A DNA stretch of 64,000 nt from Hydrogenophaga sp. IBVHS2 (GTDB taxonomy: Bacteria; Pseudomonadota; Gammaproteobacteria; Burkholderiales; Burkholderiaceae_C), in the NCBI RefSeq assembly GCF_002127215.1, contig NZ_NFUT01000004.1:1-64000 (forward strand), read 5' to 3'. Shown here piece after piece: positions 1-8,865 of the stretch (position 1 is its first letter; the number at the start of each line of letters is the position of its first letter). Both the position numbers and the translations under genes were made by a program. The notes under the pieces were generated by a model. That model saw only the letters and a list, made by a program, of their open reading frames with translations. It ran no database searches and was not told the origin of the DNA.

Positions 1-35
1 ACTATCTGCGCTTCACTGAATCTGGACTTCTTCAT
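1..35 (-). CDS. IS3-family transposase OrfA, N-terminal fragment
   Basis: Only eleven codons are inside the window. They read MKKSRFSEAQI, the conserved opening of the small helix-turn-helix protein (OrfA) that with OrfB makes the IS3-family transposase by programmed frameshifting. The start codon at 35-33 lies about 45 bases inside the presumed IS end, the usual layout. The gene is cut by the window edge, not visibly broken. Confidence 0.65.
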   Translation of the reverse strand, partial: MKKSRFSEAQI

Positions 36-79
36 GTAGAGACTCCGTCTGGGGGAATTCTCTACCTCCGAGTGGTTCA
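1..79 (-). mobile_element. IS3-family insertion sequence, left end (truncated by window)
   Basis: Read on the minus strand, a start codon at 35 opens a frame encoding MKKSRFSEAQI, the N-terminus of IS3-family OrfA proteins (IS407/IS51-like, from family memory). Upstream of it, the minus strand begins TGAACC at 79, the TGA-type tip expected for IS3-family inverted repeats. The element therefore appears to end at about 79 and run leftwards out of the window. The exact tip and any 3-4 bp target duplication cannot be confirmed because the other end is missing. Confidence 0.65.
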
Positions 80-511
80 GGTTTTCGAGGGGACTTCAAG
101 GGCAACAACAGAGTCATCAGGCAAGACCCTCGAGGGCCATCCGGGCCGCCTTATCGAATTCTTGGGGATGGCCACCCTTGTCCAAGGAATCAGTCTGCCT
201 GCTTCCTGCTCGCGCCTTTCCCTCACAGCAGAGCTGCTTTGAGAAGAGCCAACCGCCGGTATCCGTCTTCGATGAGATTCAGGTTGGATTCGATGATGTC
301 GTTGAACAACTAAGCTGGGTCGGCTGCAGGCCTTCTTGACCTCTACGGAAGTACAGCCCAACCGAAGGGGCTGCTCCGGCGGCCGTCGTCTACTCGCCCC
401 AGCATGGATCGCTTGAAAAGTAGCCGAACCTAAGATGAGCACATCGCCCAGTTGGGGTAGGTCCGAACGGCTGCTATCGCTGCAATAGAGCCATTGAAGA
501 AAGGCAGATCC
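80..511. other. Accessory DNA without a recognisable gene
   Basis: About 430 bases inside the presumed Tn7-like element. The minus-strand frame ending at 77 is arginine- and proline-rich and does not look like a folded protein. A 28-codon minus-strand segment at 309-223 (starting LFNDIIESNLNLIED) has the look of a real C-terminal helix and may be the tail of a decayed gene, but it is too short to identify. I see no promoter, terminator or repeat that I would defend here. Confidence 0.5.
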
Positions 512-697
512 CTAGCGTAGGTTGTTCAAAGTGCCGTTGACCCTTGACCTGCCTGCTGCTGAGGAGCTAACGCCAAGACCCACGTACACGCTGTGCTTTG
601 CATGGTCGACTTCCTTCCACTTGCCATGAATACCTACCCCCCGGATATCGGGGTGGCCGTTTAGGTAGAACAGGACGACCCTCCCCTGTTCTGCCAC
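512..697 (-). CDS. Hypothetical protein or fragment in the Tn7-like right end
   Basis: A 61-codon frame with a GTG start. The same frame is open further upstream into the TnsB-like repeats, so this may be the 3' part of something longer or a small cargo gene. The segment around residues 5-45 contains VVLFYLNGHPDIRG and reads like a beta-rich folded protein rather than random translation, but I do not recognise the family. It is transcribed away from glmS towards the IS. It could equally be a decayed fragment left by earlier insertions. Confidence 0.3.
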   Translation of the reverse strand: MAEQGRVVLFYLNGHPDIRGVGIHGKWKEVDHAKHSVYVGLGVSSSAAGRSRVNGTLNNLR

Positions 698-724
698 AGG
701 CAGCGATGCGCGTCGAAGGAGATC

Positions 725-786
725 AGTTTTCGACTTTATTGAGTAGTTTTCGACTTTATTTGGTAGTTTTCGACTTTATTTGGACA
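725..786 (-). repeat. Three tandem TnsB-like binding repeats and transposon terminus
   Basis: On the minus strand the 16-mer AATAAAGTCGAAAACT occurs three times with exact 20-bp spacing (plus-strand positions 725-740, 745-760, 765-780), followed outward by the tip TGTCC (786-782). The Tn7 right-end TnsB site contains AATAAAGTCTTAAACT (from memory), a near match in sequence, length and tight packing. The arrangement and its place next to glmS make a Tn7-family right end the best reading. An IS21-like terminus with multiple repeats is the main alternative. Confidence 0.7.
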
Positions 787-816
787 GAACAGACACCAGG
801 ACTGATCAGCGGGCCC
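787..816. other. Tn7-type attachment-site spacer downstream of glmS
   Basis: Thirty bases separate the presumed transposon tip (786) from the glmS stop codon (819-817). In Tn7 insertions the five bases next to the tip are the target duplication, here GAACA at 787-791. The recognition sequence for the TnsD/TniQ-type targeting protein lies in the 3' end of glmS itself. The other copy of the duplication is outside the window. Confidence 0.5.
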
Positions 817-2691
<1,875 letters not shown>

Positions 2692-2779
2692 GAAACACCC
2701 CTGATGGACTTGGATGGCGGAATGCTACGCACCACAACAAGAAATGAAATGGCGATATCTGAAACTTTATGAACAATAA

Positions 2780-2803
2780 TTTCATCCTGCTCCATGAATG
2801 AAA
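2780..2803. promoter_or_regulatory. Inverted repeat in the glmS/lrp divergent promoter region
   Basis: TTTCAT at 2780-2785 and ATGAAA at 2798-2803 form an inverted repeat with a 12-base spacer. It sits in a markedly AT-rich stretch between glmS (start 2691) and the divergent Lrp gene. Further GAAATG half-sites lie on both sides. Lrp/AsnC proteins usually bind near their own promoters, so this is a plausible operator; binding is inferred only. Confidence 0.35.
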
Positions 2804-2812
2804 TGATTGACC

Positions 2813-3313
2813 ATGAAGATCGTTGAAATGGAATCTGATTCCATCGATGAAGCCGATCGCCGCCTGCTGGAACTGCTGCAGGAAGACGCCGGCCGCAGCA
2901 ACCAGGACCTGGCCGCTGCCGCACATCTCTCGGCCCCCACCAGCCTGCGCCGGGTGCGGCGACTGCACCAGCTCGGACTGATCGAGCGGGTGGTGGCCAT
3001 CCTCCAGCCGGAACGGCTGGCGGCCTTGCTGGGCCATGGCCTGACCGCCATCGTGGAAGTGACGCTGGACCGCCAGGGCGCCGACCTGCAGGACGCCTTC
3101 GAAGCCCGCGTGGCGCCCGACCCGGCGGTCCAGCAGTGCTACCGGGTCAGCCCCGGCCCGGACTTCATCCTGGTGGTGCACTGCGCCGACATGCCCGCCT
3201 ACCTGGCGCTGGCGCAACGGCTGTTCACCAGCGACGCCAACGTGCGCAACGTCAAGGCGTTCTTCAGCACGCGCCGCGCCAAGTTCGCTCCGCAGTTGCC
3301 CATCCGCCGCTGA
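2813..3313 (+). CDS. Lrp/AsnC-family transcriptional regulator
   Basis: A 166-residue DNA-binding regulator. An N-terminal winged helix-turn-helix (about residues 10-60, IDEADRRLLELLQEDAGRSN onward) is followed by a ligand-binding RAM domain (about residues 75-155, including the YRVSPGPDFILVV strand). The ATG at 2813 is chosen; an in-frame TTG at 2807 and ATG at 2828 are alternatives and none has a strong ribosome-binding site. It is divergent from glmS and precedes a DUF2726 gene and glmU, a neighbourhood kept in many Burkholderiales. The effector is unknown. It is not the same gene as the second Lrp at 53248. Confidence 0.9.
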   Translation: MKIVEMESDSIDEADRRLLELLQEDAGRSNQDLAAAAHLSAPTSLRRVRRLHQLGLIERVVAILQPERLAALLGHGLTAIVEVTLDRQGADLQDAFEARVAPDPAVQQCYRVSPGPDFILVVHCADMPAYLALAQRLFTSDANVRNVKAFFSTRRAKFAPQLPIRR

Positions 3314-3351
3314 TCGCCGGGTGCATACCGTTGGCTCACCCTACCCCCCAG

Positions 3352-3366
3352 GGTTTGATACAAACC
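3352..3366. promoter_or_regulatory. Perfect 15-bp palindrome upstream of the DUF2726 gene
   Basis: GGTTTG at 3352-3357, spacer ATA, CAAACC at 3361-3366. It lies in the 171-base gap between the Lrp gene and the DUF2726 gene, about 120 bases before the latter's start. A TAGAAT at 3433-3438 could be that gene's -10 element. The binding protein is unknown. Confidence 0.3.
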
Positions 3367-3484
3367 GCACAACGTCGGCGTTTAGTTAGGTCGTTTGCAT
3401 TGCAGGCACGACACAACCTGTAACAGTTTTCCTAGAATCGCCCCTCAACGACAAAAGCCCGCCTCAGGGCTTCAGGAGGCCTTG

Positions 3485-4198
3485 ATGGACATGATGTGGA
3501 CCGGAATCGGCATCGCGGCGGTGCTGCTGGTTCTGTGCGGCTGGCTCTATGTGCGGTACTTCCGCCAGGGCGATCAGGGCCGGGACGATCGCTACAGCCC
3601 CGAGCGCGTGCTCTCGGTGGAACAGGTCGCCATGCTGGACTACCTGCAGGACACCTTCCCGGGCCACGTGGTGCTGCCCCAGGTGCCGCTCAAGCACATG
3701 CTCTCGGTGCGCCGGGCCGGCAACAAGGAGCGGGCCCAGGAACGGCTGGAAGGCCAGAGCGCCGACTTCGTGGTGTGCGGCGTGGATGGCAAGCCCAGCT
3801 TTGCCTTCGACGTGGAGCAGTACCACCTGAGCAATGCCGAGGCGCGGGCCGAGAAGGTGCGCGAGAAGAACCGCATCCTGCGCACCGCCGGCGTGCGTTT
3901 CGTGCTGCTCAAGAACGGCATCCACCGCATGCCGTCACCGGCGGATTTCCGGGCCCAGCTCAACCTGGCCGAGCTGCCCAAGCCCAAGCAGCCGGTCAAG
4001 ACCGAGAACGAGCGCGACAGCGTGATGCGCGAGCTGGAAAGCCAGCTCTCCGGCTTCGACCACCAGTACGGGAACACCGGCTTCCGCGAGTCGGAAATCA
4101 TGGGGCTGTCCAACCTCATGGGGCTGGACGATGAACTGGCGCCGCGCCGTTCGCGCTCCCGCCCCGGCCAGGCGCCGGGCAACGGCCAGCCGCGCTGA
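3485..4198 (+). CDS. DUF2726 domain protein with N-terminal membrane anchor
   Basis: A 237-residue protein. One hydrophobic segment at about residues 5-22 (IGIAAVLLVLCGWLYVRY) should anchor it in the inner membrane, with a cytoplasmic DUF2726 domain at about residues 40-150. That domain contains acidic and lysine positions (SADFVVC, FAFDVEQY, RFVLLKNGI) reminiscent of the PD-(D/E)XK nuclease-like fold often proposed for DUF2726; this is family knowledge, not proof of activity. The tail is low-complexity and basic. The start is set by AGGAGG at 3474-3479. It runs convergently with glmU with no gap. Confidence 0.85.
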   Translation: MDMMWTGIGIAAVLLVLCGWLYVRYFRQGDQGRDDRYSPERVLSVEQVAMLDYLQDTFPGHVVLPQVPLKHMLSVRRAGNKERAQERLEGQSADFVVCGVDGKPSFAFDVEQYHLSNAEARAEKVREKNRILRTAGVRFVLLKNGIHRMPSPADFRAQLNLAELPKPKQPVKTENERDSVMRELESQLSGFDHQYGNTGFRESEIMGLSNLMGLDDELAPRRSRSRPGQAPGNGQPR

Positions 4199-5593
4199 TC
4201 AGCGCTTGGCCTTCACCGGGCGCTGCCAGCCGGCAATCGTCACCGGCTTGCCCCGGGCGACCGAGAGGGCACCCGCCGGCGTGTCCTTGGTGATGGTGGA
4301 GCCCGCACCCACGGTGCCACCTGCGCCAATGGTGACCGGCGCCACCAGCACACAGTTGCTGCCCACGTGCACATCGGCCTCGATCACGGTGCGGTGCTTG
4401 TTGGCACCGTCGTAGTTGGCGGTGATGCTGCCGGCCCCGTAATTCACGCGTTCGCCCACGGTGGCGTCGCCCAGGTAGGCCAGGTGGTTGGCCTTGGCAC
4501 CGGCGGCCAGCGTGCTGTTCTTGACCTCCACGAAGTTGCCGATGTGCACCTCTGGGCCCAGGTCGGCCCCGGGACGCAGCCGCGCGAACGGCCCCACGAG
4601 TGCGCCGGCACCCACACGCACACCGGCCTTCTCGCCGTCGATGTGGGTGAACGGGTGGATCACGGCGCCAGCCCCGATGCGGGCGTTGGCGATCACGCAG
4701 TTCGCGCCGATGCGCACGCCCTCGCCGAGCTCGACCCGGCCTTCGAAGACGCAGTTGACGTCGATCTCGACGTCCTGTGCGCAGACCAGCTCGCCGCGCA
4801 CATCCAGCCGGGCCGGATCGGCCAGTCGCACGCCCTGGACCATGAGGGCCTGGGCATGGCGCAGCTGGTACGCCCGCTCCAGTTCAGCCAGCTGCTGCGG
4901 GCTGTTCACGCCGGCCACCTGCACCGCGTCCGAGATGCGGTGGGCCACCACGCTCAGCCCGTCGGCCACGGCGAACTTCACCACGTCGGTCAGGTAGTAC
5001 TCGGCCTGGGCATTGCGGTTGTCCAGCCTGGCCAGCCAGCCGCGCAGCAGCCGGGTGGGCACGGCCATGATGCCGCTGTAGATCTCGCCGATGGCGCGCT
5101 GGGCCTCGGTGGCGTCCTTGTGCTCGACGATGGCCTGCACATCGCCCGAAGCGGTCCGCACGATGCGGCCGTAGCCGGTGGGGTCGGGCAGGTCGAGCGT
5201 GAGCAGCGCCAGGCGCTCGCCGCCGCAGGCCTGCAGCAGGGCCTGCAGCGTGTCGGGCTGGGTCAGGGGCACGTCGCCGGAGAGCACCAGGGTCACACCG
5301 TCGTCCGGCAGCACCGGGGCCGCCTGCTGCACCGCGTGACCGGTGCCCAGCTGCGGCTCCTGGCGCACGAAGCGCAAGGGCGTGGCGGGTGGGGCGCTCA
5401 GGCCAGCCTCGACCGCCTCGGCCCCGTGACCGGTGATGACCACCACGCTGCGGGCCGATAACCGCGCGGCGCAGTCGATCACATGCTGGGCCAGCGCACG
5501 CCCGGCCAGTCGGTGCAACACTTTGGGCCGGCTGCTCTTCATGCGGGTGCCCTTGCCCGCTGCCATCACCACCACATCCAACGCTGCGCTCAT
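4199..5593 (-). CDS. glmU: Bifunctional GlcN-1-P acetyltransferase / GlcNAc-1-P uridylyltransferase
   Basis: Catalyses the last two steps to UDP-GlcNAc: C-terminal acetylation of glucosamine-1-phosphate, then N-terminal uridylyl transfer. At 464 residues it matches the family. The N-terminus has the nucleotide-binding signature VVMAAGKGTRMKS (residues about 7-19). The second half is a left-handed beta-helix of hexapeptide repeats with the conserved NFVEVKNSTL and YLGDATVGERVNYGAG stretches. An upstream in-frame extension is rejected because the protein family starts at MSAALDVVVMAAG. It is functionally linked to glmS two genes away. Confidence 0.97.
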   Translation of the reverse strand: MSAALDVVVMAAGKGTRMKSSRPKVLHRLAGRALAQHVIDCAARLSARSVVVITGHGAEAVEAGLSAPPATPLRFVRQEPQLGTGHAVQQAAPVLPDDGVTLVLSGDVPLTQPDTLQALLQACGGERLALLTLDLPDPTGYGRIVRTASGDVQAIVEHKDATEAQRAIGEIYSGIMAVPTRLLRGWLARLDNRNAQAEYYLTDVVKFAVADGLSVVAHRISDAVQVAGVNSPQQLAELERAYQLRHAQALMVQGVRLADPARLDVRGELVCAQDVEIDVNCVFEGRVELGEGVRIGANCVIANARIGAGAVIHPFTHIDGEKAGVRVGAGALVGPFARLRPGADLGPEVHIGNFVEVKNSTLAAGAKANHLAYLGDATVGERVNYGAGSITANYDGANKHRTVIEADVHVGSNCVLVAPVTIGAGGTVGAGSTITKDTPAGALSVARGKPVTIAGWQRPVKAKR

Positions 5594-5645
5594 GTCTGTC
5601 CTTCGTGCTGCCGACCCGCCGACGCTGCCCCAGGCCGGCGGTGGA

Positions 5646-6512
5646 ATGCGCCGGATTATGGCGCGCCACCTGGGGCGTCTGGCCGTGCTCGGCGCCGCGC
5701 TGGTGCTGGCCGGCTGCACCGCCTTGCGGGTGGTCTACCACCAGGCGCCCAGCCTGAGCTACTGGTGGATCGATGGCTACGCCGATCTCGACAGCCGCCA
5801 GACTGCCCAGGTCCGGGCCGACCTGGACGCGTTCTTTGCGTGGCACCGCAGCGAGGAACTGCCGCGTCTGGCCGAGCTGCTGCGCGACTGGCAACGGCTG
5901 GCCCCGAACGACATCACGGCCGATCAGGTGTGCGTGCAGTTCGACCGGGTGCGCGGCAGCCTGGAACGCGCAGCGGGCGAGGCGGCCGCTCCGATGAGCC
6001 GTCTGGCCCTCACCCTCTCGCCGGCCCAGATGGAGCACCTGGCGCGCCAGCAGGCCAAGAGCAACCGCGAGTTCGAGGACGACTTCATCAAGCCGCCGCC
6101 GGCCAAGGTGCTTGACCGCCGCACCGAGCGTGCGCAGGACCGCATCGAGACCTTCTATGGCCGACTCAGCGATGCGCAGCGCCAGCTGCTGCGCCAGCAG
6201 CTGGCGGCCTCGCCCTTCGACGCGCCCCGCACCCAGCAGGAGCGGCTGGCGCGGCAGGCCGACCTGCAGCAGACCATCCGGCAGGCCCAGGCCGATCCGG
6301 CCTCGGCGCGCCAGCGGGTCGTGGCACACATGAACCGGTTCACCGATTCGCCCACGCCGGGCTACAACGACTACCTGCAGGCGTCCATCCAGCATGGCTG
6401 CCGGCAGATCGCGCTGATCCACAACAGCACCACGGCGCAGCAGCGCCAGCGGGCGGTGACGACGCTCAAGCAGTACGAGTCGGACCTGCGCACCCTGTCC
6501 AGCCCGGGTTGA
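5646..6512 (+). CDS. DUF6279-family lipoprotein
   Basis: A 288-residue predicted outer-membrane or periplasmic lipoprotein. It has a short basic N-terminus, a hydrophobic h-region and the lipobox LAGC (about residues 18-21). The mature part is helical and rich in Arg and Gln, with the opening YHQAPSLSYWWIDGYADLD typical of DUF6279 proteins. The function of the family is unknown. ATG at 5646 is used; ATG at 5658 would also leave a complete signal peptide. It is divergent from glmU (52 bases between starts) and convergent with the permease gene. Confidence 0.8.
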   Translation: MRRIMARHLGRLAVLGAALVLAGCTALRVVYHQAPSLSYWWIDGYADLDSRQTAQVRADLDAFFAWHRSEELPRLAELLRDWQRLAPNDITADQVCVQFDRVRGSLERAAGEAAAPMSRLALTLSPAQMEHLARQQAKSNREFEDDFIKPPPAKVLDRRTERAQDRIETFYGRLSDAQRQLLRQQLAASPFDAPRTQQERLARQADLQQTIRQAQADPASARQRVVAHMNRFTDSPTPGYNDYLQASIQHGCRQIALIHNSTTAQQRQRAVTTLKQYESDLRTLSSPG

Positions 6513-6521
6513 GGCGCCGCC

Positions 6522-7769
6522 TCAACGCATCGCGATCCAGACCAGTCCGAGCGAGAGCAGCGTGACCGGCACGCCGATGCGCGCATGTTCGCGCCAGCCG
6601 ATGTGCACCCCCTGCTGGCGCGCCAGGTCGGCCACGATCAGGTTGGCGATCGATCCCACCAGCAGCAGGTTGCCGGCGAAGGTGGTCACCAGGGCCAGCT
6701 GCACACCGGCGGTGGACCCATGGTCCTGCAGATGCGGCAGCAGCAGCATCACTGCCGGCACATTCGACACCATGTTCGAGAGCACCACGCCGGCCACCAT
6801 CAGCGTGCCGGGCTCGTGCAGGACCACGCCACGGGCCGCCATCCACTGCACCGCATCGGCCGCCAGCCCGGTGGCCTCGAAGGCATGGTTGACCACGAAC
6901 AGCCCCATGAACAGCACCAGCAGCGACCAGTCGACCAGCCCGATGACTTCCGACGAGGCCAGCTTGCGGCTGAGCAGCAGCAGGGCCGCGCCCACCAGGG
7001 CCAGCACGGCATGCGGTGCATCGGTGAACAGGAACAGCACCATCAGCACGCCCACCACCGTGAGACCCTTGGTGGTCTGCCAGGCGTCGAACGGCGGGTC
7101 GTCGGCCACGGCCAGCACCGGCGGCGCGGGCGCATCGCGACCGGACGCGGCAGGACCCCAGGCCAGCCACACCCAGAGCACCACCAGGCCACCCGCCACC
7201 GGCGCCAGGGCGCGGGCGGCGTAATCGGCAAAGTGCAGCGACAGCACCGAGCCGATCAGCATGTTCTGCGGATTGCCGATCAGCGTGGCGGCCGAGCCGA
7301 TGTTGGCCGCGCAGGCCAGCCCCACCAGGAACGGCACGGGTGGCAGGCCGCGCTGCAGGCACAGGCGCAGCACCACCGGGGTCATGGCCAGACAGATCAC
7401 GTCGTTGGAGAACACCGCCGAGAGCACGCCGGCCACCACGATCAGCGCGGCCAGCAGGGCCGGCCGGGACAGCGGCAGCGCCCCCACCTTGAGCGTGACC
7501 GCCGCGTAGAACCCGCCCAGGCGCATCTGGGCCGAGATCACCATGAACGCAAACAGCAACAGCAGCGTCGTGACGTCCAGCGCCGAGGCGGCCTCGTTCA
7601 CCGTCATGCCGGTGATCGCCATCATGGCGATGGCCCCCAGCAGGGCCACGCCGGTTCGGTCGAGCCTGAGCCGGGGCAGGCCGCCCAGGAACATGCCCAG
7701 GTACACCACACCGAAGACGGTGACGACAGCCCAGTCGGTCAGGGCATGGTGGATCGGCGGTGGATTCAT
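6522..7769 (-). CDS. SLC13/ArsB-type anion permease
   Basis: A 415-residue inner-membrane transporter with about ten to eleven hydrophobic segments. Family marks are the FSNDVICLAMTPVVLRLC helix (about residues 120-137) and the repeated NIGSAATLIGNPQN loop, which resemble the ion transporter (IT) superfamily that includes ArsB, CitM and DASS proteins. The substrate cannot be read from sequence; anions such as dicarboxylates, arsenite or sulfate are all possible. The start is the ATG at 7769; a longer upstream reading is proline- and arginine-rich. It lies 34 bases downstream of, and on the same strand as, the metallo-hydrolase gene. Confidence 0.85.
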   Translation of the reverse strand: MNPPPIHHALTDWAVVTVFGVVYLGMFLGGLPRLRLDRTGVALLGAIAMMAITGMTVNEAASALDVTTLLLLFAFMVISAQMRLGGFYAAVTLKVGALPLSRPALLAALIVVAGVLSAVFSNDVICLAMTPVVLRLCLQRGLPPVPFLVGLACAANIGSAATLIGNPQNMLIGSVLSLHFADYAARALAPVAGGLVVLWVWLAWGPAASGRDAPAPPVLAVADDPPFDAWQTTKGLTVVGVLMVLFLFTDAPHAVLALVGAALLLLSRKLASSEVIGLVDWSLLVLFMGLFVVNHAFEATGLAADAVQWMAARGVVLHEPGTLMVAGVVLSNMVSNVPAVMLLLPHLQDHGSTAGVQLALVTTFAGNLLLVGSIANLIVADLARQQGVHIGWREHARIGVPVTLLSLGLVWIAMR

Positions 7770-7803
7770 GGACCCCGCATGGTAGCGGGGCCGCCGCCGA
7801 CGT

Positions 7804-8784
7804 TCAGGCCTGCAGCGAAGCCCACATCTCCCGGTCGCGCTCGGCGGTCCAGATGCGGGGATGCTTGATGCCGCGCGCCTCGTCGTAAGCACGGCTCACG
7901 TCGAACGGCAGGCAGTGCTCGTAGATGAACACATGGCCGAACACCGGATCCATCTTCTGGCGGGTGTGGGCCATGGCGGCCTTGAGGTCCATGCCGGCGG
8001 CCGCGGCTTCGCGGGCCGCCTGGAACAGCGTGGTGACCCAGCGGGCGGTGTAGTCCAGTGCCTTGTTGACGTTGGCGTTGCCCTTCATGGCCTCGCCACG
8101 ACCGGGCACGATGGCCTCGGCGCCCAGGGCGCGCAGGGCTTCCAGCGTGGCCGGCCATTCCTCGAGCTGGGCGTCGCCGGTGTAGACACCGGCCTCGAAC
8201 TCGACCAGGTCGCCGCTGAACAGCACCTTCTCGGACCCGACCCAGGCGATGGTGTCGCCCTTGGTGTGGCCGGCGCCGGGATGCCAGATCTCGACCTTCA
8301 CGCCGCCCAGATCGAGCGTGAGGCTGCCCTGGCGGCCGGGGGTGCCGTCGCCGATCACCAGGGTGGGCCAGGTCAGGCCGGGCACCGTGTCGGCACCCCG
8401 GAACAGGCGCGGAAACCGCTCCATCTCGCTCTGCATGTCCTGTGCACCCCGTTCCACGATCAGGTCGTGGGTGCCGCGGCTGGCGATGATCTCGGTCGCG
8501 CCCTCGGCCCGGAAGGCGCTGGCACCGAGCACGCGCACCGCGTGGTAGTGGGTCAGCAGCACGTACTTGATCGGCTTGTCGCTGACCTGTCGGATGCGGC
8601 GGATCAGGTCCTGCGCCATGGCGGGCGTGGCGGTGGCGTCGCTCACCAGGATGCAATCGTCACCGATGATCACGCCGGAATTCGGATCGCCTTCGGCCGT
8701 GTAGGCCCAGCAATGGGCGCTGAGCTGTTCGAAGGTGATGTTCTTGTCCTGCAGGTCGGCCTGGGACGCAAAGGCTTTGCTCAT
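7804..8784 (-). CDS. Metallo-beta-lactamase-fold hydrolase with altered metal motif
   Basis: A 326-residue protein of the metallo-beta-lactamase superfamily, closest in style to the SoxH/quinoprotein-relay type hydrolases. The usual HxHxDH motif reads THYHAVRV (about residues 77-84), so the Asp and third His of the second metal site are replaced by Val and Arg. Other ligands persist: GHTKGD (about residue 175) and the Asp in LFSGDLV. Activity may therefore be mononuclear or altered. A strong palindromic operator lies just upstream and the TetR gene is next, suggesting TetR control. The substrate is unknown. Confidence 0.85.
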   Translation of the reverse strand: MSKAFASQADLQDKNITFEQLSAHCWAYTAEGDPNSGVIIGDDCILVSDATATPAMAQDLIRRIRQVSDKPIKYVLLTHYHAVRVLGASAFRAEGATEIIASRGTHDLIVERGAQDMQSEMERFPRLFRGADTVPGLTWPTLVIGDGTPGRQGSLTLDLGGVKVEIWHPGAGHTKGDTIAWVGSEKVLFSGDLVEFEAGVYTGDAQLEEWPATLEALRALGAEAIVPGRGEAMKGNANVNKALDYTARWVTTLFQAAREAAAAGMDLKAAMAHTRQKMDPVFGHVFIYEHCLPFDVSRAYDEARGIKHPRIWTAERDREMWASLQA

Positions 8785-8811
8785 GGGGGTCTCCTGGGTG
8801 GAAGCCGAAAT

Positions 8812-8845
8812 TTTACCTAAACGAAATGTGTTTCGTATGGGTAAA
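8812..8845. promoter_or_regulatory. 34-bp palindromic operator upstream of the metallo-hydrolase gene
   Basis: Arms TTTACC-TA-AACGAAA and TTTCGT-AT-GGGTAAA pair across a central TGTG, with 13 of the outer 15 positions symmetrical. The site lies 28 bases upstream of the metallo-hydrolase start (8784) and just beyond the 3' end of the TetR gene (8866). Length and symmetry are typical of TetR-family operators. That the adjacent TetR binds it is an inference. Confidence 0.65.
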
Positions 8846-8865
8846 TCACAGGCCGCAAAGGGCGA

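Larger units (their letters stand above)
80..786. mobile_element. Right-end segment of a Tn7-like element at the glmS attachment site
   Basis: This stretch lies between the IS3 end and the 3' side of glmS. Its glmS-proximal boundary carries three tandem TnsB-like repeats and ends in ACA at 784-786 (TGT on the other strand), 30 bp past the glmS stop codon. Tn7 is known to insert about 25 bp downstream of glmS with its right end, which has closely packed TnsB sites, facing glmS. The base composition is less GC-rich than the core genes that follow. No tns gene is in the window, so the element may be complete to the left or only a remnant. Confidence 0.6.

Noticed and set aside
77-442. A 121-codon minus-strand frame in the accessory region
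   Set aside because: Arginine/proline/serine-rich, no ribosome site, ends at the presumed IS boundary. Not convincing as a protein.
725-780. The three 20-bp-spaced repeats as a mini CRISPR array
   Set aside because: The 'spacers' would be four bases long and there are no cas genes. The repeats match transposase-binding sites at a transposon end far better.
725-786. An IS21-family terminus
   Set aside because: IS21-type ends also have multiple repeats, but the near identity to the Tn7 TnsB site and the location 30 bp past glmS favour Tn7. Kept as the main alternative.
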